From positions 1 through 17,095 of the forward strand of contig JBPCRW010000257.1 in assembly GCA_050996405.1 (NCBI GenBank): a stretch of DNA of 17,095 bases, written 5' to 3'. This DNA comes from JBPCRW01 sp050996405. GTDB taxonomy: Bacteria; Acidobacteriota; Blastocatellia; Pyrinomonadales; Pyrinomonadaceae. The notes under the pieces were generated by a model, which saw nothing but the letters and a program-made list of their open reading frames with translations, did not search any database and was not told the DNA's origin. Made by a program: the position numbers and the translations under genes. Below, in pieces: positions 1-7,933 of the stretch. Numbering within the stretch: the first letter of the stretch is position 1; each line of letters starts with the position of its first letter.

Positions 1-965
1 CATCAAATCAAATCTGGTTCGTTTCTTTTCCCGAAGGCGAAGCCCGCAAACTGACCAACGATTTAAACGATTATTCCTCGCTCGGCGTATCGCCGGACGG
101 AAAATTAGTCGTTTCGGTGCAGGCAACACAAACCAGCAGTCTGTGGGTCGGCGAAGCCGGAAATAATTCGAGCGGTTTTAAGCAGATTGCTTCCGAAACG
201 GGTTTTCTCAGCCCGATAGATTTGACCTCCGACGACCGCTTGATTTTCCGTTCAAACGCGGACGGCAAATCGAATTTGTGGACAATGCGAACCGACGGCG
301 GCGAACGCCGGCAGCTAACCGCCGACGCGCAAGCCGATATGCGCGGAATCTGCGTAACGCCGGACGCGAAGCGAATTGTTTTTGTTTCTTCGCTGGCGGG
401 CAAATACGATTTGTGGCGTGTTGACGTTGACGGCGAAAATTTGACGCGGCTGACGAGCGGCGACGGCGAAATGTTTCCGGCTTGCTCGCCCGACAATCAA
501 TTTATTATTTATCAAAAAAGTCTTCGCGCGGGAATTGGTAAAGCTCTTTGGAAAATTCCCCTGAACGGCGGTCAACAGATTCCATTGACCGATTATTACG
601 CCATCCGTCCCGCGATTTCGCCCGACGGCAGGCGCGTTGCCTTCTTTTATATGAGCGACGAGAAATGGCGCATCGGCATCGTTTCTGCGAATGGCGGCTT
701 GATTGAACAAAGTTTCGATGTTCCCGACAATGTGCCTGACCGAATTATCCGCTGGGCGCAGAACAATCGAGATTTGTTTTACGCCGCTAATATCGGCGAC
801 ATCGGAAACGTCTGGCAATTGTCGCCGGATGGGAAAACCAAGCAAATTACCGATTTTGACTCAAATCTTTTAGACGCATTCGCTCTTTCGCCAAACGCCA
901 AGAAAATGGCAATTACGCGCACAACCACCGTAAGCGATGTCGTCGGCATTGCGGAACAGCCGTAG
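1..965 (+). CDS. C-terminal part of a TolB-like/PD40 beta-propeller protein, probably a Ser/Thr kinase-TolB fusion (5' end outside window)
   Basis: The frame is open from base 3 to the TAG at 963-965, about 320 codons, with no credible start inside, so the gene begins upstream. The protein is a run of WD40/PD40-like blades. Each has an 'SPDG'-type turn (SPDGKLVV, TPDAKRIVF, SPDNQFIIY, SPDGRRVAF) followed by a strand ending in W or I and a 'L-W-x-V-D-x-D-G' or 'L-T' motif (LWRVDVDGENLTRLT). The opening stretch with WFVSFPEGEARKLTND, and the ending after SDVVGI, match the C-terminal sensor half of acidobacterial Ser/Thr kinases carrying a TolB-like propeller. That kinase assignment is inferred, because the catalytic half is not in view; a stand-alone TolB-like protein or a CadC-type regulator is also possible. 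The propeller is presumed to lie outside the cytoplasm and bind a ligand or protein. Only 36 bp separate it from the kynureninase remnant, with no terminator seen. Confidence 0.8.
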   Translation, partial: SNQIWFVSFPEGEARKLTNDLNDYSSLGVSPDGKLVVSVQATQTSSLWVGEAGNNSSGFKQIASETGFLSPIDLTSDDRLIFRSNADGKSNLWTMRTDGGERRQLTADAQADMRGICVTPDAKRIVFVSSLAGKYDLWRVDVDGENLTRLTSGDGEMFPACSPDNQFIIYQKSLRAGIGKALWKIPLNGGQQIPLTDYYAIRPAISPDGRRVAFFYMSDEKWRIGIVSANGGLIEQSFDVPDNVPDRIIRWAQNNRDLFYAANIGDIGNVWQLSPDGKTKQITDFDSNLLDAFALSPNAKKMAITRTTTVSDVVGIAEQP

Positions 966-1001
966 CAATTTTTCGATTCAAATTTGTTACAGTCAATCAT
1001 T

Positions 1002-1265
1002 ATGTCAACACATTTACAACCGCTGGAATATAAAACATCCGCATCGTTTGCCTTTGAAATGGACGCGCAGGATTCTTTAAAAAATTTCCGCGAAAAGTTT
1101 TATATTCCCAAACAATCGAACGGCGCGGACGCGATTTATTTCACGGGAAACTCGCTCGGATTGCAACCGAAATCTACAAGAAATTACATCGAACAGGAAT
1201 TAAAAGATTAGGAAACGCCCGGCGTGGAAGCGCATTTCAGAGCGAAAAGTCCGTATCTTTGTTAA
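1002..1265 (+). pseudogene. kynU: Kynureninase remnant: first ~87 codons, internal TAG, rest lost
   Basis: From the ATG at 1002 the product is recognisable as the N-terminus of kynureninase (PLP-dependent, tryptophan/kynurenine catabolism): MDAQDSLKNFREKFYIP followed by YFTGNSLGLQPKS, the family's conserved early motif. A TAG at 1209-1211 replaces the Trp expected after the 'ELKD' helix. The same frame then resumes with ETPGVEAHFRAKSPYL, which is still kynureninase, and ends at TAA 1263-1265. No PLP-lysine region or other C-terminal part follows; the intact enzyme is about 420 residues. The gene is therefore broken twice, by a nonsense mutation (TGG to TAG) and by loss of roughly the last 80 percent. 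No clear Shine-Dalgarno sequence precedes the ATG. A working kynureninase could exist elsewhere in the genome. Confidence 0.88.
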
Positions 1266-1418
1266 GCTGCCAATTTTGATAACCGAGCCGCGTAGATAAG
1301 ATAAAAAATATATGGCAGAAAAATATACGCGGCTGCGCGGTCAAATTGCCAAAGACCGGCGAATTTCTCACCGAATAAATGGCAAAGACGTGACTGCACC
1401 GTGAATTGACTCGATAGG
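1266..1418. other. Non-coding spacer between the kynureninase remnant and the kinase
   Basis: I see no supported gene here. A 30-codon reading frame from ATG 1312 to TGA 1402-1404 begins MAEKYTRLRG, but it has no ribosome binding site and no recognisable homology. Stop codons are frequent in all forward frames, as expected of decayed sequence left by the deletion that removed the kynureninase body. Confidence 0.4.
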
Positions 1419-1469
1419 AAGTTTCAGGTTTCAGGTTAAAATCGTTTGATAACCTGAAACCTGAAACTT
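1419..1469. repeat. Perfect 20-bp inverted repeat made of 7-bp tandem units, just upstream of the kinase start
   Basis: The left arm at 1419-1438 is AAGTTTCAGGTTTCAGGTTA and the right arm at 1450-1469 is its exact reverse complement, separated by an 11-nt loop (1439-1449). Each arm contains tandem GTTTCAG heptamers. The hairpin ends 15 nt before the kinase ATG, so in RNA it would sit directly upstream of the start codon. There is no U-run after it, so a simple terminator is less likely on the plus strand. It could hinder translation or act as a processing site, but it may equally be a dispersed repeat. Confidence 0.9.
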
Positions 1470-1484
1470 GAGATCCAGAAAAAG

Positions 1485-4205
1485 ATGGCTGACGAAAAAT
1501 GGCAAAATGTCAGGGAAATTTTCGATGCCGCTCTGCGACAAAAGCCCGAAGAACGCCACGAATATATCAATGAAGTTTGCGGCGAAGATAAAATTTTGCT
1601 CGCCGAAATCGAATCGCTGTTTTCTTCACTCGGCAAAGCAGAAAATTTTATGGAAGAAAACGCCGTCGCTTATGTCGCCGACGTTATTGCCGGTAAAAGA
1701 GAAAAGTTTGAAAGCGGAAAATGTTTCAATCATTACGAAATTATCAAACAAATCGGCGCGGGCGGAATGGGTGAAGTTTATCTCGCCGAAAATAAAAAAC
1801 TTGACCGAAAAGTCGCCGTCAAAATTCTCAATCAAAAATTTGCCGCGCGCGAATCGAATCTGCGACGCTTTATGCAGGAAGCACGCGCCGCATCAGCATT
1901 GAATCACCCGAACATTTTAGTTATTCACGAAATCGGCGAGGCGGAAGGCGTGCAGTATATCGTCTCGGAATTTATCGAAGGAAAAACTTTGCGCGAACTC
2001 ATCGAACTCTCGACATTAAAACTGCCGGAGACGTTGGACATTGCGATTCAAGTTGCCAACGCTCTTTCAGCAGCGCACACGGCGCACATCGTTCACCGCG
2101 ACATCAAACCGGAAAACGTCATCGTGCGTCCCGACGGTTATGTCAAAATTCTCGATTTCGGATTGGCAAAACTTGTCGAACAGCAAAATCCCTTCATCAG
2201 TTTGGAAGATGAAACCGCCAGACAAAGCGAAACGGCGCAAGGCGTGATCATGGGAACGGTCAATTATATGTCGCCCGAACAGGCGAAAGGCGAACGGATT
2301 GACGAGCGCACGGATATTTTCAGTCTCGGCGCGGTGATTTATGAAATGGTGGCGGGCAGAACGCCTTTTCAAGCCGATTCGATGTCGGAAACATTTGCGA
2401 ATTTGATAAATCAAAATCCACCGCCAATGTCGCGTTTTGTCGCCGACGTGCCGGATGAATTGCAGCGCATCGTTACCAAAACATTGAAGAAAAATAAAGA
2501 TGAACGCTATCAAACGATGAAGGGCTTGCTCGCGGATTTGAAGGAGTTGAAGGAAAATTTGAGTTTTGAAGAAAAACTCGAACGCTCCGCAATGCCCGAA
2601 ACAAAGGTCAAAGCGGCGACGGCAAAATTCGTCGGGCTTTCGACGGCGAAGCAAGCCGGACAGCTTCGCCGTATTCTCGCGTCGCGTTCCAGTATAATCT
2701 ACGCCGCCGTTTTGCTAATTCTGCTGTCGGGCGCACTCATATATGTATGGCGTTGGCGGCAAACTCCCGCTGTTCCGCAATCGCCGTCCGAAATAAAATC
2801 GCTCGCCGTGCTGCCGTTAAAATCGCTCGATGCGAGTGAAAATTATTTGGGTTTGGGAATTGCCGACGCGGTGATTAGACGTATCAGTCAAACGGGTTTA
2901 ATGACCGTGCGCCCGACGAGTGCCGTGCGTCATTATCTCAACGAAGACACGGATGCGCTGACCGCCGCCAAACAATTAGATACCGACGCGGTGCTGGAAG
3001 GAAGCGTCCAAAAAGCCGATAACCGTTTGCGGGTGAGCGTCAATTTGCTCAGAACCGCCGACGGCGCGTCAATGTGGTCGGATAGTTTTGATTTGCCCGC
3101 GACGGACTTTTTCACGATTCAAGATAAAGTTTCCCAGCAGGTAACATCGCGGCTTCAACTTCAGCTAAATCCCGACCAGCAGGCGCGTTTGAACAAGCGT
3201 TCGACTTCAAATCCGGTCGCGTATGATTATTATTTGCGCGGTATTTATGCCTTTGACGAGCGCGGATATGGCAATAGCGCAAAGCCGCAGATGGAACAAA
3301 CGATTGATTTGTTCAAAAAAGCGATTGAAGCCGACCCGAATTACGCGCTGGCGCATGCCAAACTCGGTCACGCTTATATTTGGACGGCGATTTTTATTGA
3401 AAAGCAGCAAGTTTGGGCAGACCGCGCCGCCGAGGAAATTAATCGGTCGCAGGAACTTGATCCGCAGCTTGCCGAAGCCCATATCGCGCGTTCTTTGCTG
3501 ATGATGAGCGCATATCGAAATTGGCAGATTGAAGCCGGGGCGCGGGAACTGATTTCGGCGCAGCAGTTAAATCCGAACGTCGGTCACGAAGACCTCGGTG
3601 CTTTATATTTTCATATAGGTTTAGACAATCTGGTCGAACGCGAAGTGCAGCGCGCGCAGGAAATTGACCCGTCCAGCAATGATGCCAAATCCGTTTTGTT
3701 AGAGTCTTACTTGAATCTCAATAAATACGACGAATGGTTCGCCGCCTGTCAAAAATATACGCCGGATAAATGTAGTAATTCAGCGTGGTATTTAATGGGC
3801 AAAGGTCGCCTTGACGAAGCGCAAAAGATACTTGATGCGTCGGCGGTTAATCCACAAAATCCGAATGCTTATCGTTACGTTCAGCAGAATAGAGCCATGC
3901 TTCTCGCTCTCAAAGGCGATTTCAGCGCGGCGGAAGCGATGATACCTGACATTATTAAAATCTATTCTGTCAATGATTTCGCTTATCATCATATGACTTA
4001 CAATGTCGCCTGCATTTACGCGCTCGCCGGCAAAAGCGACGAAGCCGTTAAATGGCTGCGCGAAACGGCTGATAAAGGCTTTCCGTGTTATTCATTATTT
4101 CAACGCGACCAATATTTGAACCGCATCAGACAATCGCCCGAATTTATCAAATTTATGGCGGAACAAAAAGCGCAAAGCGAAAAATACAGGAGCGAATTTC
4201 AATAA
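1485..4205 (+). CDS. Transmembrane Ser/Thr protein kinase with TolB-like and TPR domains
   Basis: This 906-residue protein has a Hanks-type kinase domain at about residues 84-345. It shows the P-loop GAGGMGEVY (91-99), the ATP-anchoring Lys in AVKIL (113), the catalytic loop HRDIKPEN (204-211, Asp206), the DFG motif (224-226) and GTVNYMSPEQ (257-266), so it should be active. One membrane segment lies at about 404-421. An outer TolB/FlgO-like domain follows from SLAVLPLKSL through DAVLEGSVQ to MWSDSFD (about 438-556), then TPR-type helices to the end (for example AIEADPNYALAHAKLGHAY). Kinases of this type are thought to phosphorylate cytoplasmic targets in response to signals sensed outside; substrate and ligand are unknown. 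ATG 1485 is chosen because it precedes the standard MADEKWQNVREIFDAAL leader of this family. Upstream there is only a purine-rich AGAAAAAG and the 1419-1469 hairpin. No terminator follows; the next 1.3 kb is gene debris. Confidence 0.93.
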   Translation: MADEKWQNVREIFDAALRQKPEERHEYINEVCGEDKILLAEIESLFSSLGKAENFMEENAVAYVADVIAGKREKFESGKCFNHYEIIKQIGAGGMGEVYLAENKKLDRKVAVKILNQKFAARESNLRRFMQEARAASALNHPNILVIHEIGEAEGVQYIVSEFIEGKTLRELIELSTLKLPETLDIAIQVANALSAAHTAHIVHRDIKPENVIVRPDGYVKILDFGLAKLVEQQNPFISLEDETARQSETAQGVIMGTVNYMSPEQAKGERIDERTDIFSLGAVIYEMVAGRTPFQADSMSETFANLINQNPPPMSRFVADVPDELQRIVTKTLKKNKDERYQTMKGLLADLKELKENLSFEEKLERSAMPETKVKAATAKFVGLSTAKQAGQLRRILASRSSIIYAAVLLILLSGALIYVWRWRQTPAVPQSPSEIKSLAVLPLKSLDASENYLGLGIADAVIRRISQTGLMTVRPTSAVRHYLNEDTDALTAAKQLDTDAVLEGSVQKADNRLRVSVNLLRTADGASMWSDSFDLPATDFFTIQDKVSQQVTSRLQLQLNPDQQARLNKRSTSNPVAYDYYLRGIYAFDERGYGNSAKPQMEQTIDLFKKAIEADPNYALAHAKLGHAYIWTAIFIEKQQVWADRAAEEINRSQELDPQLAEAHIARSLLMMSAYRNWQIEAGARELISAQQLNPNVGHEDLGALYFHIGLDNLVEREVQRAQEIDPSSNDAKSVLLESYLNLNKYDEWFAACQKYTPDKCSNSAWYLMGKGRLDEAQKILDASAVNPQNPNAYRYVQQNRAMLLALKGDFSAAEAMIPDIIKIYSVNDFAYHHMTYNVACIYALAGKSDEAVKWLRETADKGFPCYSLFQRDQYLNRIRQSPEFIKFMAEQKAQSEKYRSEFQ

Positions 4206-4223
4206 AAAACTAAGGGAGAAAAA

Positions 4224-4480
4224 ATAAAAAGACTTTTTATCTTGATTGTGCTGGCGGTCGCCTTGACCGGCAATGTCTACACGCAAACGCGAAGTAATCG
4301 AAAAGGTTCTCTAAAACCTTCCCAGAGAAGAAATGTTAATCAATTATGAGCAACAAATGCGGGAGTTCGTTAAGCGGAAAGATTTGAAGACATTCGGCAG
4401 TTTTATCGCGGAGGATTGGTATGGCAATCTCGAAGGGAAGGAGTTCACAAAACCGAAGCTGCTTGAAATTCTCGACGGGA
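4224..4480 (+). pseudogene. Remnant of a secreted DUF4440/SnoaL-like (NTF2-fold) protein: start codon lost, frameshift, truncated
   Basis: A good ribosome binding site (AAGGGAG, 4212-4218) is followed at the right spacing by ATA (4224-4226), not ATG. From there the frame gives a clear signal peptide (KRLFILIVLAVALTGNVYTQ), so ATA is probably a mutated start codon. The frame runs into TGA near 4348, while the homologous continuation moves to another frame after about 4315: EEMLINYEQQMREFVKRKDL, then FIAEDWYGNLEGKEFTK. This resembles the first helix and strands of DUF4440/SnoaL-like NTF2-fold proteins. The similarity stops near 4480, where an unrelated TPR sequence takes over. The three lesions make it a pseudogene. 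The family name is a moderate-confidence call from motif style. Confidence 0.65.
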
Positions 4481-4481
4481 A

Positions 4482-4826
4482 GGCTATGCTTTGGCAAAAT
4501 CGGGAAGAACGGACGAAGCGCGAAACTTGCTCGATAAATTATTGAAATTATCAAGCGAGCGGTTCATTCCATATTCACACATCGCACTTATTTATAACGG
4601 CTTGGGCGAACGCGACAAAACTTTTGAGTGGCTGGAAAAAGGTTACGAACAACACGACCCGAAAATGGCGTTTTTGAAAGTCGAGCCGAAATGGAACAAC
4701 CTGCGCTCTGATTCGCGCTTTCAAGATTTGCTGCGCCGCGTCGGTTTTCCGGCGGACGAAAACGCGCCGGGCAGAATAACCGGCGAAGTGGACGAAACAA
4801 GAACGGCGCAAAATTTTCTACTTTGA
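4482..4826 (+). pseudogene. C-terminal TPR fragment of a second kinase/TolB-TPR-type gene
   Basis: In the frame beginning GGC TAT GCT (4482) the sequence reads GYALAKSGRTDEARNLLDKL and then YSHIALIYNGLGERDKTFEW, ending with FLKVEPKWNNLRSDSRFQDL and LRRVGFP. This is the standard C-terminal TPR tail of acidobacterial kinase/TolB-TPR proteins ('YAGLGE..FEWLE', 'LRSDPRFQDLLRRMG'). No start codon with a ribosome binding site exists and the sequence begins mid-repeat, immediately after the DUF4440 remnant, so it is a fragment joined to foreign sequence. The frame continues for about 20 more codons to TGA 4824-4826. Those codons (PGRITGEVDETRTAQNF) look more like a kinase linker than a TPR tail, which suggests another junction. 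It is not the tail of the intact kinase upstream, which has its own different ending. Confidence 0.75.
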
Positions 4827-5491
4827 CGACCGACGAAGATGCGGCAGAGCCGTTAAGACATTTTCGCATTGAAAATTACAAACACATTTTCATTATCGGG
4901 CTGATAACTCTCTTGTTGTCGGCTGTCGGTTTCGGCTACTATTTTTTATCGGCGAAAAAATCTGCTTCGGGCGCGGGCGGGAAAAAATCGCTCGCCGTTT
5001 TGCCGTTCGTCAATGCCGGTCAAGATGCGAACGCCGAATATCTGTCTGACGGCATCACCGAAAATATTATCAACAATTTGTCGCAGCTTTCGGGCTTGAA
5101 AGTGATGTCGAGAAATTCCGCGTTTTGATTTAAAAACAATCAAACCGACACGAAAAATATCGCCGCGCAACTCGGCGTGGAAACTATTGTAACGGGCGAC
5201 ATCAAACAACTCGGCGACAAATTTATCATCAACGTCCGACTAATTGACGGAAAGGATGATTCACAGATTTGGGGCAATCAATATGTCAAAAATTCCGGCG
5301 ATGTGATTGTCGTGCAGGACGAAATAGCGCGTGATGTTTCGCAGAAATTAGGAGCGCGATTGTCCGGCGCGGACGAGCGGCAGCTAGCAAAAAAAGATAC
5401 GGAAAACCCGGAAGCCTATCAGCTTTTCCTGAAAGGTCAGACGGATAGGTTTTTCTTTTCATTGCAGAAACACTCTAACCGTTTCGGCTGA
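4823..5491 (+). pseudogene. Middle fragment of a Ser/Thr kinase-like gene: membrane segment plus TolB-like domain, with internal TGA
   Basis: The frame opens with a charged linker (TDEDAAEPLRHFRIENYKH), then one membrane segment (about IFIIGLITLLLSAVGFGYYF), then a TolB-like domain starting SLAVLPFVNAGQDANAEYLS and continuing GITENIINNLSQLSGLKVMS. At 5126-5128 TGA interrupts RNSAF-*-FKNNQTD; relatives have Arg here, so CGA to TGA is the likely change. The same frame then continues with AAQLGVETIVTGDIKQLGDK and IWGNQYVKNSGDVIVVQDEI through EAYQLFLKGQ, where the TPRs should begin. Homology stops at about 5440 and the frame ends at TGA 5489-5491. The kinase domain and TPRs are both missing. The domain plan equals residues ~400-590 of the intact kinase at 1485-4205, but the sequence is clearly a different paralogue. 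Confidence 0.8.
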
Positions 5492-5497
5492 CCTTTC
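5431..5497. repeat. Inverted repeat at the end of the kinase fragment
   Basis: GAAAGGTCAG (5431-5440) is matched exactly by CTGACCTTTC (5488-5497). The next 11 bases inward pair imperfectly (7 of 11), giving an imperfect stem of about 21 bp around a loop of about 26 nt. The left arm encodes the LKGQ at which the kinase homology stops, so it marks the breakpoint. It could be a terminator-like hairpin, a deletion footprint, or the ends of a very short element. Confidence 0.6.
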
Positions 5498-5558
5498 CCG
5501 AATTTCCAAACACGCTCTTACAGATTTGTCCGCCGAAGTGTTAAGATTAAACTGGCGG

Positions 5559-5585
5559 GTGAGACGCAACGGCGTTTCACTTTTT
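5559..5585 (+). terminator. Probable intrinsic terminator upstream of the Clp ATPase gene
   Basis: GTGAGACGC (5559-5567) pairs with GCGTTTCAC (5572-5580), nine pairs including one G-U, around the loop AACG, followed directly by TTTTT (5581-5585). It would close transcription coming from the pseudogene zone about 45 bp before the Clp ATPase start, suggesting that any Clp promoter is very close to its start codon or lies upstream and reads through. Confidence 0.5.
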
Positions 5586-5629
5586 AGCATCGAAACAACT
5601 TAGTTTTGGAGAATTTTCTAAGAGGTTTT

Positions 5630-7909
5630 ATGGCAGAATTAGATACTTACAAGGATAAGTTCGGCGAGACCGGCAGACGGGTTTTAGAAAATGCGATTAA
5701 CGAATCGCGCCGACGCAACCAGAATTATATTTCCGTCGAACATATTTTGAATGCTCTCTCGGAAGAGGAAAATGAGCTTTTCAATCAAATGATGCGCGAC
5801 CTTTCGATTGACCCGCGTTCCGTCAGGCTGTCGGTTGAAAAGCGTCTGCAGAACAGCCGCCAGCACAAAGGCGCGGGAACTAAAATTGCTGACGAAACGA
5901 CTAATCTTTTCAGGCGTTCGCTCGACAGAGCCAAGTCGCAGAATCGCCGGACTATCGAAGCGAGCGACATTTTTTATGTTCTTTCGACTGACGACCGAAG
6001 TTTGCTGAATGACATTTTGCAGAATCTCGGTATCGGCTACGAGGAAGTTGAACGGATAGCGCGAATACGCATCAAAAAACGCGAACAGGACGAAGAACGA
6101 ACCCGCAAGAAATACGAATTGCCGTCATATTTAAAACACTTCGGCGTTTCGTTAAACAAGTTAGCGCGGCAGGATAAAATTCCGCCGACCATCGGGCGCG
6201 AACTCGAAATCCGGCAGATGATTGAAATTTTGTCGCACCGCGAACGCTCGAATTCCCCGATGCTCGTCGGCGAACCCGGAGTCGGGAAAACGGCGGTCGT
6301 CGAAGGTCTGGCGAGATTAATCGAACTCGAACCGGAAAAAGTTCCTGAACGATTAAGAAATTCGCATATCGTTCAATTGCAGATGGGCGGACTGGTCGCC
6401 GGAACGATGCTGCGCGGGATGTTCGAGGAACGCATTAAAGGAATTATTGACGAGGTTAAGGAAAACTCCAACATTATTCTTTTCATTGACGAAGCGCACA
6501 CGATTATCGGCGCGGGCGCGGCGATGGGAACTTCGTCGGACGCGGGAAATATGTTTAAATCTTCGCTCGCTCGCGGCGAAATTCGCATCATCGGCGCGAC
6601 CACTTTGACCGAATACAAGGAATATATCGGCGAAGACGAAGCCCTGGCGCGGCGTTTCAGACTCGTCAAAGTTATCGAGCCGACAATCGAAGAAACAAAG
6701 GAAATTTTGTTCGGCTTGCGCCCGCGACTGGAAAAAAATTATTCGGTGACGATTTCCGACGAAGCCATTAACACGGCGTTAGAGATGTCTCCGAAATATA
6801 TCCGCAATCTGCATCTTCCCGACAAAGCAATCGGCTGGTTAGATACGGCTTCGGTCAAGGTTGAAATTAACGAACCGCAGTCTTTAGTCGTCAAACCCGA
6901 ACACATTATCGAAGTCATTTCGCAGGAATCCAGAATCCCGCAGGATATGATTTACCGCGACACGACCGACCGTTTCCTGACGATGGAAGATATTCTGGGG
7001 CAGCGTGTCGTCGGACAAAAGGATGCGGTGAAAGCCGTTTCGCAGCGTCTGCGTCTTAATAAAGGACCACTCAAGGAAAGTCATTACAAACCCGACGGCG
7101 TTTTATTATTTTTAGGTCCGACGGGTGTCGGCAAAACCGAACTCGCCAAAGCCGTCTCCGAATTTATGTTCGGCAGCGAAGAAAAAATGATTCGCATTGA
7201 TATGAGCGAATACGGCGACGGCACGGTTGGAATCGAAAAACTTATCGGAATGCCGCGCGGCATTGTCGGCTCGGAACGCGGCGGAATTTTGACTGAACAA
7301 TTAAGGGAAAACCCTTCCACGGTTCTGCTGCTCGACGAAGTTGAAAAGGCTTCGCCGTATTTGATGAACCTGTTTTTGCAGGCGTTTGACGAAGGCTGGA
7401 TGACGGACGGACGCGGCAAAAAAGTTTATTTGTCGGACGCGATTATCATTATGACTTCCAATTTAGGAAGCGAAAATTTCAAGAAATACGAAAAGCCTCT
7501 GGGATTCGGAATGAAATCGCGCGGCGAGATGAAGGAAATAAAATCGGACGTGATGAAAGCCGCCGAAACGAGATTTTCGCCGGAATTTAGAAATCGCATT
7601 GACGAAATCGTCGTCTTTTCGCCGCTCGTGATGGACGAAGTTCGTGAAATCGCCAAAATTTATTTGGGCAAAATGCGGCGGCAAATGGAACGGCAAGGCA
7701 AATTCGTCGAAGTTACAGACGCGGCGATTGACGCGCTGACGGAAAAAGGTTTCAGCCAAATGTACGGCGCGCGTTTCCTGAAACGTCACATTGACGAAAA
7801 AGTAAAACTGCCGATTACCAACGATTGGAAACTCGCTTCGCGCTTTACGGTTGACGAGGAAGATAATGAAATCATCGTCAAACCGCTCGACGCTTTCAGC
7901 TTGAATTAA
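5630..7909 (+). CDS. clpC: ATP-dependent Clp protease ATP-binding subunit (ClpA/ClpC-type, two AAA+ domains)
   Basis: This 759-residue unfoldase has two Clp N-domain repeats (about residues 1-140) and AAA+ module 1 with Walker A GEPGVGKT (214-221), Walker B FIDEAH (about 285-290) and Arg finger region ALARRF. AAA+ module 2 has Walker A GPTGVGKT (496-503), Walker B LLLDEVEKA, FRNRIDE and sensor-2 YGARFLKRHI. The loop KPLGFG (about 622-627) matches the hydrophobic-Gly-Phe motif that docks ClpA/ClpC/ClpX on ClpP, so it probably feeds a ClpP protease in the cytoplasm. The linker between the modules is short and I see no coiled-coil M-domain, so it is shorter than typical ClpC and closer to ClpA in plan. 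ATG 5630 is chosen because AAGAGG (5619-5624) lies just upstream; the in-frame TTG at 5606 has no such site. No clpP or clpS is nearby. Confidence 0.93.
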   Translation: MAELDTYKDKFGETGRRVLENAINESRRRNQNYISVEHILNALSEEENELFNQMMRDLSIDPRSVRLSVEKRLQNSRQHKGAGTKIADETTNLFRRSLDRAKSQNRRTIEASDIFYVLSTDDRSLLNDILQNLGIGYEEVERIARIRIKKREQDEERTRKKYELPSYLKHFGVSLNKLARQDKIPPTIGRELEIRQMIEILSHRERSNSPMLVGEPGVGKTAVVEGLARLIELEPEKVPERLRNSHIVQLQMGGLVAGTMLRGMFEERIKGIIDEVKENSNIILFIDEAHTIIGAGAAMGTSSDAGNMFKSSLARGEIRIIGATTLTEYKEYIGEDEALARRFRLVKVIEPTIEETKEILFGLRPRLEKNYSVTISDEAINTALEMSPKYIRNLHLPDKAIGWLDTASVKVEINEPQSLVVKPEHIIEVISQESRIPQDMIYRDTTDRFLTMEDILGQRVVGQKDAVKAVSQRLRLNKGPLKESHYKPDGVLLFLGPTGVGKTELAKAVSEFMFGSEEKMIRIDMSEYGDGTVGIEKLIGMPRGIVGSERGGILTEQLRENPSTVLLLDEVEKASPYLMNLFLQAFDEGWMTDGRGKKVYLSDAIIIMTSNLGSENFKKYEKPLGFGMKSRGEMKEIKSDVMKAAETRFSPEFRNRIDEIVVFSPLVMDEVREIAKIYLGKMRRQMERQGKFVEVTDAAIDALTEKGFSQMYGARFLKRHIDEKVKLPITNDWKLASRFTVDEEDNEIIVKPLDAFSLN

Positions 7910-7933
7910 ATTGTCTGAAAATGGTTTATTTGG

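Noticed and set aside
1312..1404. 30-codon reading frame beginning MAEKYTRLRG
   Set aside because: There is no ribosome binding site, no recognisable similarity, and it lies in decayed sequence.
2067..2654. Minus-strand open frame of 195 codons
   Set aside because: It lies opposite the kinase catalytic domain, whose motifs are all present on the plus strand; the minus product is a shadow.
5606..5629. TTG start eight codons upstream of the Clp ATPase ATG
   Set aside because: The ATG at 5630 has AAGAGG just upstream and gives the usual MAEL-type N-terminus; the TTG has no ribosome binding site.
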